A stretch of 64,000 nt of DNA, taken from positions 2,108,001-2,172,000 of the forward strand of contig OZ245751.1 of assembly GCA_965227445.1 (NCBI GenBank). Direction: 5' to 3'. The notes beneath the pieces are model-generated. The model was not told the DNA's origin and searched no databases. It saw nothing but the letters and a program-made list of their open reading frames with translations. Positions 60,001 to 64,000 of this stretch are shown in pieces. The position numbers were made by a program, and so were the translations under genes. Position 1 is the first letter of the stretch. The number at the start of each line of letters is the position of its first letter. The DNA comes from DT-110 sp030148525 (GTDB lineage: Bacteria; Bacteroidota; Bacteroidia; Chitinophagales; Saprospiraceae).

Positions 60001-61909
60001 TCCACACTCTATGCTCGACGCTCTACGCGGCCAAGAGCAAGGATTGACTAACCACAGGTAAACCGCAGCAGCCCAGCACTGGCAAGTCTCTCCAGTCGCT
60101 TCGTTCTCTTTGGTCCCTCCCGGTCTCCATGCCCTACGCTCTATGCTCCACGCACTATGCTCGACGCTCTACGCGGCCAAGAGCAAGGATTGACTAACCC
60201 CAGGTAAACCGCAGCAGCCCAGCACTGGCAAGTCTCTCCAGTCGCTTCGTTCTCTTTGGTCCCTCCCGGTCTCCATGCCCTACGCTCTATGCTCCACGCA
60301 CTATGCTCGACGCTCTACGCGGCCAAGAGCAAGGATTGACTAACCACAGGTAAACCGCAGCAGCCCAACTCTGGCAAGTCTCTCCAGTCACTTCGTTCTC
60401 TTTGGTCCCTCCCGGTCTCCATGCTCTACGCTCTATGCTCCACGCACTATGCTCGACGCTCTACGCGGCCAAGAGCAAGGATTGACTAACCACAGGTAAA
60501 CCGCAGCAGCCCAGCACTGGCAAGTCTCTCCAGTCGCTTCGTTCTCTTTGGTCCCTCCCGGTCTCCATGCCCTACGCTCTATGCTCCACGCACTATGCTC
60601 GACGCTCTACGCGGCCAAGAGCAAGGATTGACTAACCCCAGGTAAACCGCAGCAGCCCAGCACTGGCAAGTCTCTCCAGTCGCTTCGTTCTCTTTGGTCC
60701 CTCCCGGTCTCCATGCCCTACGCTCTATGCTCCACGCACTATGCTCGACGCTCTACGCGGCCAAGAGCAAGGATTGACTAACCACAGGTAAACCGCAGCA
60801 GCCCAGCACTGGCAAGTCTCTCCAGTCGCTTCGTTCTCTTTGGTCCCTCCCGGTCTCCATGCCCTACGCTCTATGCTCCACGCACTATGCTCGACGCTCT
60901 ACGCGGCCAAGAGCAAGGATTGACTAACCACAGGTAAACCGCAGCAGCCCAGCACTGGCAAGTCTCTCCAGTCGCTTCGTTCTCTTTGGTCCCTCCCGGT
61001 CTCCATGCCCTACGCTCTATGCTCCACGCACTATGCTCGACGCTCTACGCGGCCAAGAGCAAGGATTGACTAACCACAGGTAAACCGCAGCAGCCCAACT
61101 CTGGCAAGTCTCTCCAGTCACTTCGTTCTCTTTGGTCCCTCCCGGTCTCCATGCTCTACGCTCTATGCTCCACGCACTATGCTCGACGCTCTACGCGGCC
61201 AAGAGCAAGGATTGACTAACCACAGGTAAACCGCAGCAGCCCAGCACTGGCAAGTCTCTCCAGTCGCTTCGTTCTCTTTGGTCCCTCCCGGTCTCCATGC
61301 CCTACGCTCTATGCTCCACGCACTATGCTCGACGCTCTACGCGGCCAAGAGCAAGGATTGACTAACCACAGGTAAACCGCAGCAGCCCAACTCTGGCAAG
61401 TCTCTCCAGTCGCTTCGTTCTCTTTGGTCCCTCCCGGTCTCCATGCTCTACGCACTATGCTCCACACTCTATGCTCGACGCTCTACGCGGCCAAGAGCAA
61501 GGATTGACTAACCCCAGGTAAACCGCAGCAGCCCAGCACTGGCAAGTCTCTCCAGTCGCTTCGTTCTCTTTGGTCCCTCCCGGTCTCCATGCCCTACGCT
61601 CTATGCTCCACGCACTATGCTCGACGCTCTACGCGGCCAAGAGCAAGGATTGACTAACCACAGGTAAACCGCAGCAGCCCAACTCTGGCAAGTCTCTCCA
61701 GTCACTTCGTTCTCTTTGGTCCCTCCCGGTCTCCATGCCCTACGCTCTATGCTCCACGCACTATGCTCGACGCTCTACGCGGCCAAGAGCAAGGATTGAC
61801 TAACCACAGGTAAACCGCAGCAGCCCAACTCTGGCAAGTCTCTCCAGTCACTTCGTTCTCTTTGGTCCCTCCCGGTCTCCATGCTCTACGCACTATGCTC
61901 CACGCACTA
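60001..61909. repeat. 146-bp tandem array, 13 copies
   Basis: The anchor CCAAGAGCAAGGATTGACTA starts at 60031, 60177, 60323, 60469, 60615, 60761, 60907, 61053, 61199, 61345, 61491, 61637 and 61783: every step is exactly 146 bases. Copies differ at a few fixed sites (CAGCACTGG or CAACTCTGG; GTCGCTTCG or GTCACTTCG; ATGCCCTACG or ATGCTCTACG; ACCACAGG or ACCCCAGG). The unit is not a multiple of three and holds no shared frame. Each unit ends in iterated CTATGCTCCACGCACTATGC words. Confidence 0.97.
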
Positions 61910-62035
61910 AAGAGCAGCAATACAGCAGTCAAGTAAAATCGATGCAGTCCAGCGCGGGCGAATCCCTTCGGTCGCTTCGTTCTCTTAAGTCTCTCCCAGT
62001 CCCCGCGCTCCGCGCACTATGCTCGATGCCCAACT
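61910..62035. repeat. Diverged fourteenth copy of the 146-bp unit
   Basis: AGAGCAGCAATACAGCAGTC and the following bases align with the unit with many changes, keeping GTCGCTTCGTTCTCTT and CGCGCACTATGCTCGATGC. It is shorter and much more diverged than the array, as expected of an edge copy not homogenised with the others. Confidence 0.75.
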
Positions 62036-62104
62036 TCCAGGGCTCATAACAAGCTTGTTTCACCTTTGGATTTTTTGGATATTCCAGGGGAATCAAAAGG
62101 AAAG

Positions 62105-62152
62105 ACATAACTGGCTATACGCAATAAATATGCGTATAGCAAGATGTTAGGC
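62105..62152 (+). other. attC-like recombination-site candidate 1
   Basis: TAAC (62108-62111) and GTTA (62146-62149) enclose a perfect 9-bp stem, GCTATACGC and GCGTATAGC, with a 9-base A/T loop and unequal spacers (TG and AAGAT). GTTAGGC at the right end fits the integron core GTTRRRY. It lies 14 bases upstream of the first AT-rich gene. No integron integrase is in the window, so the call rests on shape and position. Confidence 0.45.
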
Positions 62153-62166
62153 AAAAGCAAAAAAAA

Positions 62167-62871
62167 ATGAAGCGGCAAATATTAATAATCGGAATACTTA
62201 TCACAATTTGGAGTTGCTCTACAATAATTCCATCATTCGCCCCCAAGAAAGTAGGAGAACTTTCTGAAAGTAATTTGGCAATGGAAGCTGATAAGTATTT
62301 TTGGGATAATTTTCATCAAGGAAATTATGATAGTATCCCTCAAATTATCGACAAGCTAATGACTGCTTATTTAGAGAATAACAAAGACTACAAAATTGCC
62401 GCTCACATAGGATTCACCCATTCATGGGCATTGGCAGAAAGCAATAGAATAGCTAATGTTTCACCTCGAATTACTGACCATGCAACCTTAGCTGTAAAGT
62501 ATTTTAAAGAGGCATTTGAATTGCATCCAGAAAAAGAGTGGAGGTATTATGGCTTTATGATAAGTATGTATATGGCAGAAGGTGGTATTCATGGAGACAT
62601 GCAGGATATGACAGAAGGTTACTTCAAAATGAAAAAAGCAGTTAGAAAATATCCCGAATTCAACTTGTTTACTGCTGCCTATACATTGGCAATGTCACCA
62701 AGAAAAAAAGACAGAAAAGCTGCTGTTGAAATGCTATGGAAGAATCTTGACAAATGCGTTGAAGGCAGAGTAGATAGACAAAATTTGGATTACAGAAAAT
62801 ATATGAGCAAAAAAGTTGTAACTGGAAAAATGAGTACTGTTGTTGCACACTCCTCCGTTATCGGTCATTAG
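62167..62871 (+). CDS. AT-rich cassette-like lipoprotein of unknown function
   Basis: The 234-residue product has a lipoprotein signal (RQILIIGILITIWSC) and a helical domain with TPR-like spacing (HATLAVKYFKEAFELHPEKE near 118, YFKMKKAVRKYPEFNLFTAA near 158). I do not recognise the family. Base composition is clearly richer in A/T than the rest of the window, which suggests transfer. The final residues (VVAHSSVIGH) look unlike the rest, as if the natural end were replaced. It overlaps nothing but leaves only one base before the next ATG. Confidence 0.65.
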   Translation: MKRQILIIGILITIWSCSTIIPSFAPKKVGELSESNLAMEADKYFWDNFHQGNYDSIPQIIDKLMTAYLENNKDYKIAAHIGFTHSWALAESNRIANVSPRITDHATLAVKYFKEAFELHPEKEWRYYGFMISMYMAEGGIHGDMQDMTEGYFKMKKAVRKYPEFNLFTAAYTLAMSPRKKDRKAAVEMLWKNLDKCVEGRVDRQNLDYRKYMSKKVVTGKMSTVVAHSSVIGH

Positions 62872-62872
62872 A

Positions 62873-63469
62873 ATGATGAAATACGCAAGTAGAATATTTT
62901 TAATCATATTTATCCAAGTTGTCACCTTGAATATTTTAATTGCTTGCTTCTGTGAAGAAGATGAAATAGAAACGGTAAACTTTGATAAGTACGATGAATT
63001 GTTCTTGGGAAAAGTGGTTAAAATTGAAAGAATCGAGGCAACGTCAAAGCAGGATGATGAAACATATACTTTTGTCGGCACAATAACGTCCTTTGAAGTA
63101 CTCAAAAAATGGAGAGGAAACCATAAACAGGTTATTGAAATTTATCAGGAAGACAATAGTTGCGCTGTCCCATTTCATATTTCTAGTCAGAGATGGATTG
63201 TATCGGGTTACAAAAAGAAGTTTGTACAAAAAGATTTGCGGAGAAAATTTCCTGGTTTACACCTGCAAACAAGTGTCTGTTCAATAGTAATAGGAGAGCG
63301 AGGCTATGAAGAATTCAATAGTAAAATTGACAAGTTAGATTATTTTTTCCCTGATGCAATTGATTTAAAGCAACGGAATAAACTTTGGATTTGGATAGTA
63401 TCGGGAATTTTGTCAATTGGGCTTTTGTTATTTCTGATACACAACAAGAAAAAACGACCGAAAACATAA
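62873..63469 (+). CDS. NTR/TIMP-like exported membrane-anchored protein
   Basis: The 198-residue product has a signal peptide (ASRIFLIIFIQVVTLNILIA), a mature start CFCEEDE, then KYDELFLGKVVKIERIEATS, FEVLKKWRGN, SCAVPF and SVCSIVIG, and a C-terminal membrane helix (LWIWIVSGILSIGLLLFLI) with a basic end. CxC at the mature N-terminus plus an OB-like domain is the plan of bacterial relatives of tissue inhibitors of metalloproteinases (NTR fold). Binding partner unknown. Start ATG 62873 or 62876. AT-rich like its neighbour. Confidence 0.65.
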   Translation: MMKYASRIFLIIFIQVVTLNILIACFCEEDEIETVNFDKYDELFLGKVVKIERIEATSKQDDETYTFVGTITSFEVLKKWRGNHKQVIEIYQEDNSCAVPFHISSQRWIVSGYKKKFVQKDLRRKFPGLHLQTSVCSIVIGERGYEEFNSKIDKLDYFFPDAIDLKQRNKLWIWIVSGILSIGLLLFLIHNKKKRPKT

Positions 63470-63616
63470 GCTATGTGCCCGTGGCGACCGAATGGGAGCC
63501 ATGGGTATATAGCCAGATCGTTGAAGTCGCCATCCTCCCTTCGGTCGGAGGCGTCTTCAACGGACGAGCGCGATGCGCGGGTGTCATACGATGAACCTTC
63601 CCGACGGTCAGCCATC

Positions 63617-63710
63617 GCACAACACCACACAAATGTAATTCTTCGGCTCAGTCCATCGGAAAAATGGAAAACCGTTACGGACTTGAGCTTTTTGCAATAT
63701 AATGTTGGGC
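63617..63710 (+). other. attC-like recombination-site candidate 2
   Basis: GCACAAC (63617-63623) and GTTGGGC (63704-63710) sit at the ends; inside, GCTCAGTCC (63646-63654) pairs with GGACTTGAGC (63679-63688), with one extra base, as the bulged stems of attC sites do. GTTGGGC fits GTTRRRY. The stretch 63470-63856 otherwise has no supported gene. Confidence 0.4.
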
Positions 63711-63856
63711 TAAATGACCGTTTTGCTCCGACGGTTCCATATGGGCAGGCAAAAGAAAATTTTTAGACGGCTTGTAGTTTTTACTTGAGCTTTTGCCAAT
63801 TATTTAGTACGCATTGGGTGTCATAAACGACAAATATTCAGCAAAGTTATTTACCT

Positions 63857-64000
63857 ATGAGATACATACACCTTAATTGGATATTTATATTGAGTCTTTT
63901 ATTTGGCTGTAATTCCGTCTCCGATAATGCAAAGTTCCATGCAGTTTTTGAAGGTGTTGTGATAAATAAAACTATACAAAGTAAGGATAGCTTATTGAGT
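63857..64000 (+). CDS. Lipoprotein, N-terminal part (runs off the right edge)
   Basis: The 48 visible residues begin with a lipoprotein signal (HLNWIFILSLLFGC, Cys 18) and continue SVSDNAKFHAVFEGVVINKT. Nothing identifies the family. It is AT-rich like the two genes before it and lies about 146 bases after the second attC-like site, so it may be the next cassette gene. Confidence 0.6.
   Translation, partial: MRYIHLNWIFILSLLFGCNSVSDNAKFHAVFEGVVINKTIQSKDSLLS

Noticed and set aside
59784..60005. 73-codon minus-strand frame before the tandem array
   Set aside because: It is a low-complexity product of the A/T word repeat; the plus strand here shows a more natural short membrane segment.
60001..61909. 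CRISPR array interpretation of the 146-bp repeats
   Set aside because: The copies are contiguous with no unique spacers, the unit is far longer than CRISPR repeats, and no cas gene is present.
61747..61932. Short open frame on the minus strand within the tandem array
   Set aside because: The unit length of 146 is not a multiple of three, so frames differ from copy to copy; this one is a chance frame at the array edge.
62028..62152. A longer attC site from GCCCAAC (62028) to GTTAGGC (62152)
   Set aside because: The inner arms of this longer version do not pair; the shorter TAAC...GTTA site at 62105-62152 folds much better.

Overview
The window looks like chromosomal DNA of a marine-type member of the Bacteroidota, most likely the Saprospiria/Lewinella group. 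The evidence is a SusC/SusD polysaccharide locus, several secreted proteins ending in type IX secretion (T9SS) sorting domains, promoter boxes of the Bacteroidota type TAnnTTTG, few Shine-Dalgarno sites, an unusually long NusB, and the DUF1599 / BT_3928-like gene pair typical of this phylum. The genus is inferred, not proven.

Layout. 1-3.0 kb: a LolD-type ABC ATPase with a DUF389 membrane protein, then a sodium:solute symporter. 3.6-5.2 kb: an iron-sulfur photolyase. 5.4-18.3 kb: a beta-glucan (probably laminarin) utilisation locus with a membrane-spanning LuxR-type sensor divergent from SusC, SusD, a PKD/tandem-repeat surface lipoprotein and two GH16 glucanases, closed by a strong terminator. 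18.6-31.6 kb: an AspT/YidE-type transporter, a frameshifted outer-membrane protein, a truncated secreted-protein gene, a T9SS phosphatase/DUF4397 pair, YigZ, a DMT transporter, DUF1599 and a DoxX-like protein. 31.7-33.3 kb: NusB, a structured unidentified stretch and tRNA-Leu(UAA). 33.4-59.8 kb: mostly housekeeping and metabolic genes (lectin-like protein, RRM protein, asparaginase, Gre-like factor, GlxA regulator, PPK2, thioredoxin, SUI1, queuosine-precursor transporter, M1 peptidase, CtlX, TauD-like oxygenase, AraC regulator, VOC protein, thioredoxin-fold protein). 60.0-62.0 kb: a 146-bp satellite-like tandem array. 62.1-64.0 kb: AT-rich cassette-like genes next to attC-like hairpins.

The most unusual property is the intergenic DNA. 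Many genes end exactly inside short word-like repeats (CAGGTTTGAGG, GGCTGACGG, AGTAGGCAGT, TTTTTAATTTTTAATT, TCTGACCTCTGATTTC) that supply the stop codon and then run on as iterated or inverted arrays. Two 163-bp hairpin elements with different sequence but the same folded architecture sit directly upstream of genes. These, the 146-bp array and the cassette-like right end are the best candidates for something undescribed. No transposase, integrase or CRISPR-Cas gene is visible.
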